64,000 bases of DNA from Streptomyces sp. APSN-46.1 (GTDB lineage Bacteria; Actinomycetota; Actinomycetes; Streptomycetales; Streptomycetaceae), in contig NZ_JALGRF010000002.1 in NCBI RefSeq assembly GCF_022815725.1, forward strand, positions 1,172,644-1,236,643, given 5' to 3'. The notes under the pieces were generated by a model that was not told where the DNA came from, made no database searches, and worked only from the letters and a program-made list of their open reading frames with translations. Below are positions 25,052 to 32,887 of this stretch, one piece after another. Within the stretch, counting starts at the first letter, position 1. Each line of letters begins with the position of its first letter. Position numbers and translations under genes: made by a program.

Positions 25052-25074
25052 AACTTGCATGTGATGTGCAAGTT
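25052..25074. promoter_or_regulatory. NsrR operator at nsrR
   Basis: AACTTGCA and TGCAAGTT form a perfect 8-bp inverted repeat around a 7-bp centre (TGTGATG), 23 bp in all, close upstream of nsrR. Confidence 0.82.
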
Positions 25075-25270
25075 AGAGCGCCCAAGGGGGAATCGGGCGG
25101 CCATGGTGGCTGAAACCAGTGGGGTTCGAGCGTGCGTAAGTGAAGGGTTGGCCTCAGAGGGTGCCCAGGTGCGCACGGAGTAGTCCCACCCTTTTGTGTA
25201 ATGGTCCCATCGCGTTGCGTAGTGCCAGGCTGTATTCCGCAGATCCATGCAGTGATCGAAAGGGAAATAC

Positions 25271-26680
25271 ATGTCGGTCCAGGCAGGTTCCGAAACCGAG
25301 GCCCAGTCTCTGCCGCAGCGCAGTCTCGCGACCTCGGCCGCGCGGAACTTGGCAACCACGACGAAGTCCGCGCCGCAGATGCAGGAAATCACCTCGCGGT
25401 GGCTCCTGAAGATGCTCCCGTGGGTGTCGGTACAGGGCGGCACGTACCGAGTGAACCGGCGGCTGAGCTACTCGGTCGGCGACGGGCGCGTGGAGTTCAT
25501 CAAGACCGGGACGCAGGTCCAGGTCATCCCGGCCGAACTCGGCGAGCTTCCGCTGCTGCGCTCGTACGAGGACCTGGACGTCCTCACCGAACTCGCCGCG
25601 CGCTGCCAGCAGATCGACTTCGAGGCCGGACAGGAGCTGACCTCCTTCGGCAGCGCCTCCGACAAGGTGTTCCTGCTCGCCCACGGCCGCATCGAGCACG
25701 TCGGCCCCGGCCCCTACGGCGAGGACGCGGTCCTCCAGACCGTCGCCGACGGCGCCTACTTCGGCGAGGACGCCCTCGTCGACGACGAGGCGATCTGGGA
25801 GTACACCGCCCGCGCCGTCACCTCCGGCACCGCCCTCGTCCTGTCCCGGCAGGACTTCCAGCTCCTCGCCGACCGCGTCGACACGCTGCGCGCCCACGTG
25901 GACTCCGTACGGGCCATGCCCGCCCAGCGGACCAACAAGTACGGCGAGGCCGCGATCGACCTCTCCGCCGGCCACCAGGGCGAGGCCGTCCTCCCCGGTA
26001 CCTTCGTGGACTACGAGGCCAAGCCGCGCGAGTACGAACTCTCCATTGCACAAACGGTCCTGCGGGTGCACACGCGCGTCGCCGACCTCTACAACCAGCC
26101 GATGAACCAGACCGAGCAACAGTTGCGGCTCACGGTCGAGGCGCTGCGGGAGCGCCAGGAGCACGAGATGCTCAACAACCCCGAGTTCGGCCTGCTCCAC
26201 AACGCCGAATACGACCAGCGCATCCAGCCCCACGACGGCGCGCCCACCCCCGACGACATGGACCAGCTGCTCAGCATGCGGCGCGGCTCCAAGCTGTTCC
26301 TCGCCCACCCCAAGGCCATCGCCGCCTTCGGCCGCGAGTGCAACAGGCGGGGCCTCTACCCGGAGTCGATCGAAGTCAGCGGTCACCGGGTGCCGTCCTG
26401 GCGCGGCGTACCGATCTTCCCGAGCAACAAGATCCCGATCAGCGACGCCCGTACGACGTCCATCCTCTGCATGCGTACCGGCGAGGACGAGTCCGGTGTG
26501 ATCGGCCTGCACCAGCCCGGGATCCCGGACGAGATCGAGCCGAGCATGTCGGTCCGCTTCATGGGCATCAGCGAGCAGGCGATCATCTCGTACCTGGTCA
26601 CCGCCTATTTCTCCGCCGCGGTGCTCGTGCCGGACGCGCTCGGCGTACTGGAGAACGTCGAGATCGGCCGCTGGCGCTGA
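25271..26680 (+). CDS. eshA: Family 2B encapsulin shell protein with cNMP-binding domain (EshA-like)
   Basis: A 469-residue shell protein resembling Streptomyces EshA. The N-terminal arm and HK97-type core ([40 protein letters not shown]) are interrupted at about residues 95-215 by a cyclic-nucleotide-binding-like domain ([20 protein letters not shown] to [12 protein letters not shown]). The core resumes with [19 protein letters not shown] and ends with [19 protein letters not shown]. Family 2B encapsulins self-assemble into icosahedral compartments and package enzymes of isoprenoid metabolism or cysteine desulfurases. The polyprenyl synthase encoded 51 bp downstream is the likely cargo. ATG 25271 has an AAAGGGAAA RBS. 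Confidence 0.88.
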   Translation: MSVQAGSETEAQSLPQRSLATSAARNLATTTKSAPQMQEITSRWLLKMLPWVSVQGGTYRVNRRLSYSVGDGRVEFIKTGTQVQVIPAELGELPLLRSYEDLDVLTELAARCQQIDFEAGQELTSFGSASDKVFLLAHGRIEHVGPGPYGEDAVLQTVADGAYFGEDALVDDEAIWEYTARAVTSGTALVLSRQDFQLLADRVDTLRAHVDSVRAMPAQRTNKYGEAAIDLSAGHQGEAVLPGTFVDYEAKPREYELSIAQTVLRVHTRVADLYNQPMNQTEQQLRLTVEALRERQEHEMLNNPEFGLLHNAEYDQRIQPHDGAPTPDDMDQLLSMRRGSKLFLAHPKAIAAFGRECNRRGLYPESIEVSGHRVPSWRGVPIFPSNKIPISDARTTSILCMRTGEDESGVIGLHQPGIPDEIEPSMSVRFMGISEQAIISYLVTAYFSAAVLVPDALGVLENVEIGRWR

Positions 26681-26731
26681 GCCGGCCGGCCGGAACGCGA
26701 CACCGGACACAGGGGACACTCGGGACACGCC

Positions 26732-27856
26732 ATGGCGACCACTGAGACCATCACGACCGGCGAGGGCCATGAAGCCGCGGCCCTGCTGGAACGGACAAGA
26801 GAAACGGTCAACCCGGAACTGCGCCGGACGGTCGAGAGCCTGCCCGGCTCGATGCGGCGCGTGGCGATGTACCACTTCGGCTGGGAACGCGAGGACGGCA
26901 CCCCGGCGGCGGGCAACGCGGGCAAGGCCATCCGGCCCGCCCTGGTGCTCGCCGCGGCCCAGGCCCTGCGGGGCCCCGAGGGCCAGGGCGAGGCGGCCGG
27001 GGCGACGGGCGCGGCCGGAGCGGGAGGCGCGGCCAAGGCGGGTGACGGGCCCGAAGCGGGAGCGGCGGCCGCGATCAGGGCGGCGGTGGCCGTGGAGCTG
27101 GCGCACAACTTCACGCTGCTGCACGACGACGTCATCGACAAGGACGCCCGGCGCCGCGGCCGGGCCACGGCCTGGACCGTGTTCGGGATACCGGACGCGA
27201 TCATCACCGGCGACGCCATGCTCGCCCTCGCGCTGCGACTGCTCGCGGAGGATCCGCATCCGGCCTCGGCGGCGGCCTCCACCCGGCTCGCGGCGTGCGT
27301 CATCGAGCTGTGCGCCGGCCAGCAGGCGGACTGCGCCTTCGAGCAGCGTCCGGACGTCTCGCTGGACGAGTGCCTGACGATGGCCACCGCCAAGACCGGG
27401 GCCCTGCTGGGCTGCGCCTGCGCACTCGGCGCGCTGTACGCCGGCGCCGGGCCCGACGAGGTCGACGCGATGGACGCCTTCGGGCGGGAGGCCGGGCTGG
27501 CCTTCCAGCTGATCGACGACCTGATCGGCATCTGGGGGGATCCCGGGCACACCGGCAAGCCCGCCGGCGCCGACCTGCTCGCCCGCAAGAAGTCCCTCCC
27601 GGTCGTGGCCGCCCTCACCTCGGGCACCGCGGCGGGGCGGGAGCTGGCCGCCCTGTACGCGGGTCCCATGACCGGGGACGACGTGCACAAGGCGGCCGAC
27701 GCGGTGGAGCGGGCCGGCGGCCGCGACTGGGCCCAGGCCCACGCCGCCGACCGGATGGGCCGGGCGGTGCAGCAGCTGTCCCGGGCCGTTCCGGACCTCG
27801 GGGCGGCGGGCGGGCTGCTGGCGCTGGCGGAGTTCGTCACGCGGCGGACCAGGTGA
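26732..27856 (+). CDS. Polyprenyl diphosphate synthase, probable encapsulin cargo
   Basis: A 374-residue trans-isoprenyl diphosphate synthase that condenses IPP with an allylic diphosphate. The first Asp-rich motif is DDVID (132-136) in LLHDDVIDKDARRRGR; the second is DDLIG (262-266). The first 35 residues are flexible and poorly conserved, as expected of a cargo-loading segment. An Ala/Gly-rich insertion at about residues 85-115 (GEAAGATGAAGAGGAAK) interrupts the fold between helices. It lies 51 bp after eshA and ends at a terminator, forming a two-gene operon. Chain length cannot be predicted with confidence. Confidence 0.87.
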   Translation: MATTETITTGEGHEAAALLERTRETVNPELRRTVESLPGSMRRVAMYHFGWEREDGTPAAGNAGKAIRPALVLAAAQALRGPEGQGEAAGATGAAGAGGAAKAGDGPEAGAAAAIRAAVAVELAHNFTLLHDDVIDKDARRRGRATAWTVFGIPDAIITGDAMLALALRLLAEDPHPASAAASTRLAACVIELCAGQQADCAFEQRPDVSLDECLTMATAKTGALLGCACALGALYAGAGPDEVDAMDAFGREAGLAFQLIDDLIGIWGDPGHTGKPAGADLLARKKSLPVVAALTSGTAAGRELAALYAGPMTGDDVHKAADAVERAGGRDWAQAHAADRMGRAVQQLSRAVPDLGAAGGLLALAEFVTRRTR

Positions 27857-27879
27857 CCCGACCGCGGTAGCGGTACGCA

Positions 27880-27917
27880 AGCCCTGTTCCGGCACCATGC
27901 GGTGCCGGAACAGGGCT
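27880..27917 (+). terminator. Terminator of the encapsulin operon
   Basis: agccctgttccggcacc pairs perfectly with ggtgccggaacagggct around the loop atgc, followed by ttcc. It lies 24 bp after the synthase stop. Confidence 0.88.
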
Positions 27918-27984
27918 TTCCGCGTATCTGGGCCAACTCTAGGATCGCTCAAGGCCGTTGAGACGTGAGCGAAGGGTGTGACCG

Positions 27985-28578
27985 ATGGTGCTGGAGATAC
28001 GGCAGGCGGACCAGTCGGACCGGGACGCGGTGGCGCGGCTGCTGGACGAGGCGTTCCGTACCGACCCGGTGAGCAACTGGGTCTTCCCGGACCCCGAGCA
28101 CCGGGCGGCGGTGCACGGAAAGTTCCTCGGCGTCTTCGTGGACGTGGCGCTGGCCGAGGGCCGGATCGACTACGCGGTGGACGGCTCGGCCGCCGCGCTG
28201 TGGCTGCGGATCCCGGCGGGCGAGCCGGAGGGCGAGGACGAGATCCCCGCGCGGATGCGGGAGGTGGCCGACCCCGACAACGAGCGGTGCGAGCTGGTCG
28301 GGCGGCTCACGGGCGCGGTGCACCCGACCGCGGAGGAGCACGAGTACCTGCTGATGATCGCGGTCGCGCCGGGCCGCCAGGGGGAGGGGCTGGGGACGGA
28401 GCTCATGCGGCCGGTGCTGGAGCGGTGCGACCGCGACGGGGTGCCGGCGTACCTGGAGGCGAGCAGCGAGCGCAGCAAGGGCCTGTACGAGCGGCTCGGC
28501 TGGGAGTTCACCGGCACCGCGGTGCGGCTGCCGGAGGGCCCGCTCATGTGGCCGATGTGGCGCAAGCCGCGGGGCTGA
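27985..28578 (+). CDS. GNAT family N-acetyltransferase
   Basis: A 197-residue GNAT protein. The acetyl-CoA site is IAVAPGRQGEGLGTELMRPV around residues 130-150, followed by YLEASSERSKGLYERLGWEF, typical of the aminoglycoside-like Streptomyces group. It follows the encapsulin terminator and so is probably expressed on its own. Acceptor is unknown. Confidence 0.84.
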   Translation: MVLEIRQADQSDRDAVARLLDEAFRTDPVSNWVFPDPEHRAAVHGKFLGVFVDVALAEGRIDYAVDGSAAALWLRIPAGEPEGEDEIPARMREVADPDNERCELVGRLTGAVHPTAEEHEYLLMIAVAPGRQGEGLGTELMRPVLERCDRDGVPAYLEASSERSKGLYERLGWEFTGTAVRLPEGPLMWPMWRKPRG

Positions 28579-28590
28579 GCGAAAGGGGTC

Positions 28591-28644
28591 GGCAAAGTAC
28601 GGGGCGGCAAAGTACTTGGCAAACCACTACGGCTGAAGTACTTT
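28591..28644. promoter_or_regulatory. AAGTAC repeats in the promoter of the reductase gene
   Basis: ggcaaagtac (28591-28600), ggcaaagtactt (28606-28617) and gaagtacttt (28635-28644) form two direct copies and an inverted one, with AAGTACTT itself palindromic. They lie 34-87 bp upstream of the next start codon and look like a multi-site operator of an unidentified regulator. Confidence 0.5.
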
Positions 28645-28677
28645 AACCGACGTGCCCCGGAGTGGTGGCACTGTCGA

Positions 28678-29277
28678 ATGAAAGAGACGCGCTTGCGCAA
28701 GCTCACGTACTTCATCGCCACGACCGTCGACGGCTTCATCGGGGGCCCGGACGGCGACAGCGATTTCATCTACACCTTCCTCGACCCCGAGTTCATCGGT
28801 CACCTGACGGCCGAGTACCCGGAGACGATCTCCGCCGCGGGGCGTGCCCAGCTCGGGATCGAGGACGCGCCCCCGAAGCGCTTCGACACGGTCCTCATGG
28901 GCCGCAAAACCTACGAGCCGGGCCTCAAGGTGGGCATGACCAGCCCCTACGGCCACATGCGCGAGCAGTACGTCGTCTCGCGCTCCCTCACCGTCTCGCC
29001 CGACCCGCAGGTGCGGCTGATCAGCGGCGACGTGGCGGCCACGGTGCGCGAGCTCAAGGCGCGGGACGGGCTCGACATCTGGCTGTGCGGCGGCGCGGAC
29101 CTCGCGGCCCAGCTGGTCGACGAGATCGACGAGTACATCGTCAAGACCTACCCGGTCGTGGTGGGCACCGGCATGCCGATGTCCACGGCTGGCTTCGGCG
29201 TGCGCCCCCTGGAGCTGACCGGCTGCACCGCCCTCGGCGGAGGCCAGGTCATCACCTCGTACACCGTCAAGCGCTGA
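28678..29277 (+). CDS. Dihydrofolate reductase / RibD C-terminal family protein
   Basis: A 199-residue DHFR-fold protein of the RibD_C group: KLTYFIATTVDGFIGGPDG at the N-terminus, DTVLMGRKTYEPG in the middle and LDIWLCGGADLAAQLVDEID near the NADPH site. It is too divergent to be the housekeeping DHFR; members are usually uncharacterised NADPH reductases. Repeats of AAGTAC upstream suggest specific regulation. Confidence 0.85.
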   Translation: MKETRLRKLTYFIATTVDGFIGGPDGDSDFIYTFLDPEFIGHLTAEYPETISAAGRAQLGIEDAPPKRFDTVLMGRKTYEPGLKVGMTSPYGHMREQYVVSRSLTVSPDPQVRLISGDVAATVRELKARDGLDIWLCGGADLAAQLVDEIDEYIVKTYPVVVGTGMPMSTAGFGVRPLELTGCTALGGGQVITSYTVKR

Positions 29278-29329
29278 TCCCGCCGAGCCTCTGACTCCGA
29301 AACGTGCGGAACCGGCCTACCGTGGAGGT

Positions 29330-29542
29330 ATGGCCGGTGAACATCAGCATCACGAGCACGGGACGGTCGCCCCGCAGGCCGGGCACGAGCAGCACACGTG
29401 CCCGGCGTGCGGGAGCCCCGTCGAGACGTTGGTCAGACGGCGCAAGTCCCTCGGGATCTTCGTACCGGAATGGGTTCCGGGCCCCTGCCACAACCCGGAG
29501 TGCCCGAAGTACGAACACCCCGAGGGCCTGAGCCTTCCCTAG
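29330..29542 (+). CDS. Small conserved zinc-ribbon-like protein
   Basis: A 70-residue His-rich protein (MAGEHQHHEHGTV) with CPAC and CHNPEC pairs that could bind one zinc. It follows the reductase gene by about 50 bp. Function is unknown; it is the last gene before the TnpB element. Confidence 0.7.
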   Translation: MAGEHQHHEHGTVAPQAGHEQHTCPACGSPVETLVRRRKSLGIFVPEWVPGPCHNPECPKYEHPEGLSLP

Positions 29543-29573
29543 ATGATTGATTCCAAGGTGTAGCTGCATGGAC

Positions 29574-29622
29574 GCGAGGGTGTCCACTCTCAGTGTGTGA
29601 CGATCGAGATAGACACCCTCGC
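29574..29622. repeat. 11-bp inverted repeat near the left end of the TnpB element
   Basis: gcgagggtgtc (29574-29584) and gacaccctcgc (29612-29622) are exact complements with a 27-nt loop. Flanking bases (tgtagctgca and tgcactgtac) extend the similarity imperfectly. It could be a subterminal transposon hairpin or a terminator of the upstream operon. Confidence 0.75.
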
Positions 29623-29624
29623 AA

Positions 29625-29890
29625 CTGCACTGTACGTGCGGTCGTGGACGCGGTGGACGGTGACCAGGCCGACGCCGAACAGGCCGGCGAGTTGGTGGTG
29701 GGCGAGGTTGGTACGCCACGCGATGGCGGGTAGGAGTGCCCGGTTGTCCAGCAGAAGCGCCCACGGCCGCCCGCGCCGCAGCGGGGACGGAAGGGCGGCG
29801 CCGCGGGCGGCGACCAGGGTGAGGAACGCTTTGACGGGGAGTCCGGTCCAGCGCAGCAGGGAGCGGGGCCGAAGGCCGCTGTTCTGAGGG
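29625..29890 (-). pseudogene. Fragment of an IS5-like DDE transposase (N-terminal domain)
   Basis: The minus strand reads LLRWTGLPVKAFLTLVAARG, then PSPLRRGRPWALLLDNRALL, WRTNLAHHQLAGLFGVG and VHRVHDRT, resembling the HTH N-terminal domain common to Streptomyces IS5-group transposases. It lacks a start codon in context, the DDE catalytic domain and the rest of the element, and stops soon after in unrelated sequence. It is a dead remnant. Confidence 0.6.
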
Positions 29891-29961
29891 CTGACCTATC
29901 GAGTCTGCGGAAGCTGACCTCACGAAATGATGTACCTTAAGTGAGTTCATCGTGACGGGGG

Positions 29962-31974
29962 GTGACGAGTGTGCGGGCTGACCAGACGCGGAGGTTCCGG
30001 GGGAAGAACAAGGCCCCGAAGTGGACCAAGCCCGACGACGGGATCGTGTCGATCATGGTGCTGCCGTTGGCCGTCACCGATCCCGCCGACCTCGCCCGGC
30101 TGGAGAAGCTGTACGGCGCGATGTGGTCGATCAAGCGCGCCGTGCAGCGCGATGCCCGCGCCAAGGTCGATGCCTACTGGGCCGCGAAGTGTGAGCGCGA
30201 CCGCGACAGCGGAAAGGCAGTGCGGCAGCGCCTCGGCCTGTCCCGCGAAGGGTTGGAGCGGTGCGCGTACAAGCACCTTGAAGGCTCTGGGCACTTGAAG
30301 CATCACGCCTCCAAGGCCCTGGCCATGCACATGGCTGACGAGGTGTGGAACGGCGTGCACCGGCACCTGTTCCCCGACGCCACCGGCACCCGGTTCGGAC
30401 GGCCGAAGACCGGCCGCTGGCACGACTTCATCCGGATTCCGGGCCGCGCCCGCTCCCACACGACCGAGAACAAGTGGGAGACCTTCCGCCTGGTCGGCAC
30501 CCTGACCGGCCATGCCATGGCCTACACCGACGGCGGTCAGCAGGCGTTGACGCAGCCGCACCGGATGCCGAAGCCGACCGCGCCGGCCGGCCGGGTGCCC
30601 ACGGGCAAGCTCACCACTGCGGGCAAGCCCGGCATGCGCAAGGCCACGTGGTGGGACCACACGGGCCCGCTCGCCGTGGTGTTCGCCGGAGGCCCCGACG
30701 GCAAGCGCGGTGACCTCGTTCTCCCCGTCCGCATCCCGCAGCGGCCCGGCCAGTGGGCGCGGGCGCGGCACTTCCTGTCCAACCCGCTGGCCTGGCACAA
30801 GGTGGACCTTGTACGGCGCCGGAAGGCGTCCGCGCCGGGAGGCTGGGCGTACGAGGCGCACCTGATGATGCTCGGCCCCGGATACAGCTCCCCGGCCGTC
30901 CGGGAGATGCGCGACAAGGCGGCAGCCCTGGACCGGATCGGCGGGGTGGACGGCAACGTCTCCAACCTCTCCGTCGTCTCCTTCCCCGCCGACCTCACCG
31001 GCGGCAAGCCCGTCTCCACCGAGATCACGCTCACCGACGCCGAGCAGCGGTTGTTGGAGAAGCAGGCGAAGAAGCGGCGGGGCCGCGCGCGGGCCTTGGA
31101 TCGCTCCCGGCGGGCGACGAACGCAGCGCAGTACGGGCTGTCGAAGAGGCAGGCCAAGAGCGCCCAGCGCCGTGCCGAGAACGGGCTCAAGCCCAAGGCG
31201 GTGACGGTGCCCGGTGGTGCCCGCGACGCCCGGTCCGATGGGGTGCCGAAGCAGGCATACCGCCGCGACCGGCTCTCCGCCAACTACCGTGAGCAGCGAG
31301 CCCGCCAGGCCGAACACGCCGCCGGCATCGCTGAACACCGCCGCCACCGCGCCCGCCAGGTGGCGCGGGAGATCATCGCCGCCCACGGCCCTGTGCTCGT
31401 CGTGGAGGACTGCGACATCCGCACCTGGTACCGGCTCTGGGGCAAGCGCCTCTCCCAGACCACACCCGGCATGCTGATCTCCGCCCTCACAGTGGAGTGC
31501 GAAGCCGCAGGCGGCAGGCTCGTACGGGCCTCCACCTGGTCAACGGCCCTGTCACAGCACTGCGTATGCGGTGAGCGCGTCTCCAAGACCCTGCGCGACC
31601 GTGAGCACAAATGCATCGCCTGCGGCCTGGTCGGCAAGCGGGACCTCGTATCCGCAGCCCTCGCCGTGTTCGTCCGCTTCACCGACGTGGACGACCCCAA
31701 GACCGCGTACCTGGACACCACGCTCTCCCGGCACGCACAGATCACCTATGCGCAAGTGCTGGAAGAAGCGCTGCGGGAGTCAACCACACCGAACCCGAAA
31801 CCGCCCCGGCGGTCGGGTCGCGTGGCAGTCCCACGGCAACGCCGTGAGACCTCTGCTCCCCGAACCGCCGGACAGCGGAACCGAGCGACCCCGGATGAGC
31901 CACGCCCCGTGCGTGACCACGCCGGACAGCCCGGTCACCGCCCCGGCCGCAGTCCACGGCTCACCCTCTGGTGA
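29962..31974 (+). CDS. tnpB: Large TnpB family RNA-guided nuclease (IS1341-type)
   Basis: A 670-residue TnpB homologue with an intact split RuvC site: D330 (GGVDGNVSNLS), E482 (VLVVEDCDIRTW) and D561 (GKRDLVSAALA). A zinc finger (CVCGE at 534-538 and CIACG) lies between RuvC-II and III. Characterised TnpB proteins use an RNA from the element's right end to cut DNA next to a transposon-associated motif. This copy is far longer than the usual 400 residues, mostly through an expanded N-terminal 320 residues. The last 90 residues are Pro/Arg-rich and probably overlap the guide RNA gene. GTG or ATG starts between 29962 and 29980 are all possible. Confidence 0.85.
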   Translation: MTSVRADQTRRFRGKNKAPKWTKPDDGIVSIMVLPLAVTDPADLARLEKLYGAMWSIKRAVQRDARAKVDAYWAAKCERDRDSGKAVRQRLGLSREGLERCAYKHLEGSGHLKHHASKALAMHMADEVWNGVHRHLFPDATGTRFGRPKTGRWHDFIRIPGRARSHTTENKWETFRLVGTLTGHAMAYTDGGQQALTQPHRMPKPTAPAGRVPTGKLTTAGKPGMRKATWWDHTGPLAVVFAGGPDGKRGDLVLPVRIPQRPGQWARARHFLSNPLAWHKVDLVRRRKASAPGGWAYEAHLMMLGPGYSSPAVREMRDKAAALDRIGGVDGNVSNLSVVSFPADLTGGKPVSTEITLTDAEQRLLEKQAKKRRGRARALDRSRRATNAAQYGLSKRQAKSAQRRAENGLKPKAVTVPGGARDARSDGVPKQAYRRDRLSANYREQRARQAEHAAGIAEHRRHRARQVAREIIAAHGPVLVVEDCDIRTWYRLWGKRLSQTTPGMLISALTVECEAAGGRLVRASTWSTALSQHCVCGERVSKTLRDREHKCIACGLVGKRDLVSAALAVFVRFTDVDDPKTAYLDTTLSRHAQITYAQVLEEALRESTTPNPKPPRRSGRVAVPRQRRETSAPRTAGQRNRATPDEPRPVRDHAGQPGHRPGRSPRLTLW

Positions 31975-31986
31975 ATTGCGGATCAA
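31780..31986 (+). ncRNA. Putative omega (reRNA) scaffold at the 3' end of tnpB
   Basis: Inferred from how TnpB systems are built: the scaffold overlaps the end of tnpB and the right end, and the guide begins right after the element. The region encodes low-complexity protein but is rich in short complementary runs (cggcaacgccg; tcaccctctggtga). The guide would begin at 31987 (gtcttagctcttcgtgccca). No direct evidence of transcription is available. Confidence 0.4.
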
Positions 31987-31989
31987 GTC

Positions 31990-32676
31990 TTAGCTCTTCG
32001 TGCCCAGACCGGACGCGACGAGACCGTTGAGCCAGAGCTGGTTCACGCGTGCCCGCTCGGTGCTGTTCGGGGTGGCGTTCTGGCACGAGGTGCCCGGGCC
32101 GCCACCCGACATCAGCTCGCTGCACGGGCCCGAGTAGTGGTCCGGCAGACCCAGCACGTGGCCGGTCTCGTGCGCCGTCACCCGGGTGGAGTTGTACTGC
32201 TGGTTCTGCCGGTAGTCGAGGAAGATGTAGCCGCGGCCGTGGCCGTCCGTGCTCGCGTACGAGCCGCGCGAGTCATTGCCCTCGCGGTAGGAGAAGTTCC
32301 CGCCGGAGGACACCTCCTGGAGCTTGACGTTGGTCACCGAGCTGTTCCAGATCTGCGTGGAGCGGGCTATCTGGGTACGGAAGCTGGGCGCGTTGCGGGT
32401 GTTGTACGTGACGGTCACGGCCAGGATGCCGGGGTTCGCGGCCCGCTGCTCGGCCACCGAGCGCTGCACCGCCTCGAAGAACGCGCGGTTGGCGGACGCG
32501 TTCTCCTGCGAGCGCTCGTACGTGGCGTAGCTCGCGGCGTTGCCGACGGGCGCCGGCGCGGCGCTCGCCATGGGGGCGACACCGACGAGCGCGGCGGCCA
32601 GGCCGAGACCGACGGTGGCGGCCAGCACGGCCTTTCGGGAGTTGCGGGAGTTGCGGGAGTTTCGGGAGTGGCGCAT
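31990..32676 (-). CDS. snpA: Snapalysin-type secreted zinc metalloprotease
   Basis: A 228-residue preproprotein of peptidase family M7. A signal peptide follows a basic N-terminus (hydrophobic [20 protein letters not shown], cleavage near MASAA). The metzincin-like motif [12 protein letters not shown] has zinc ligands H169, H173 and D179 with catalytic E170, the Asp third ligand being diagnostic of snapalysin. The N-terminus contains a repeated RNS tripeptide encoded by 9-bp DNA repeats. It is divergent from a LysR gene, the classic snpA-snpR arrangement. Confidence 0.93.
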   Translation of the reverse strand: MRHSRNSRNSRNSRKAVLAATVGLGLAAALVGVAPMASAAPAPVGNAASYATYERSQENASANRAFFEAVQRSVAEQRAANPGILAVTVTYNTRNAPSFRTQIARSTQIWNSSVTNVKLQEVSSGGNFSYREGNDSRGSYASTDGHGRGYIFLDYRQNQQYNSTRVTAHETGHVLGLPDHYSGPCSELMSGGGPGTSCQNATPNSTERARVNQLWLNGLVASGLGTKS

Positions 32677-32775
32677 GTGGGGGGGCTCCTACTCATCCGG
32701 TGTGGGGGGTGGGTGGGTCGTTCCGGTACCGGAGTCTGCGGGAGCGGAAGGGGCCGGGGGATGATGTCAGCCACC

Positions 32776-32792
32776 GATAGCGCCGGGTTATC
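32776..32792. promoter_or_regulatory. LysR-type operator between snpA and snpR
   Basis: GATAgcgccgggtTATC is an inverted repeat with the T-N11-A spacing (T32778 to A32790) typical of LysR boxes, located between the divergent snpA and snpR genes. SnpR is known to activate snpA in S. lividans. Confidence 0.65.
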
Positions 32793-32887
32793 GCGGGTTT
32801 CGGTAGGCCAACCACCATGAGAATGGCGGGATTCGGTGGGTCGTCAGTGACTGGTGCGGTCCACCGGCCCCGGCCTACCCTCGGGAC

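Larger units (their letters stand above)
29552..31986 (+). mobile_element. IS200/IS605-group (IS1341-type) TnpB element, inferred boundaries
   Basis: The element is placed between a TTGAT pentamer (29547-29551) and TCAA (31983-31986), the cleavage-site motifs described for ISDra2-type elements. A small hairpin TCACC-CTCT-GGTGA (31961-31974) lies 12 nt inside the right end, and a longer inverted repeat lies near the left end. It separates two convergent genes with almost no other sequence, consistent with insertion into a short intergenic gap. No TnpA is present. The left third carries a remnant of an unrelated transposase. Boundaries need comparison with an empty site. Confidence 0.5.

Noticed and set aside
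25154..27952. A 932-codon open frame on the minus strand across the encapsulin and prenyl synthase genes
   Set aside because: It is a GC-codon-bias shadow: the plus strand encodes two recognisable proteins over the same bases, and the minus frame has low-complexity Arg/Gly/Leu composition and no known motif.
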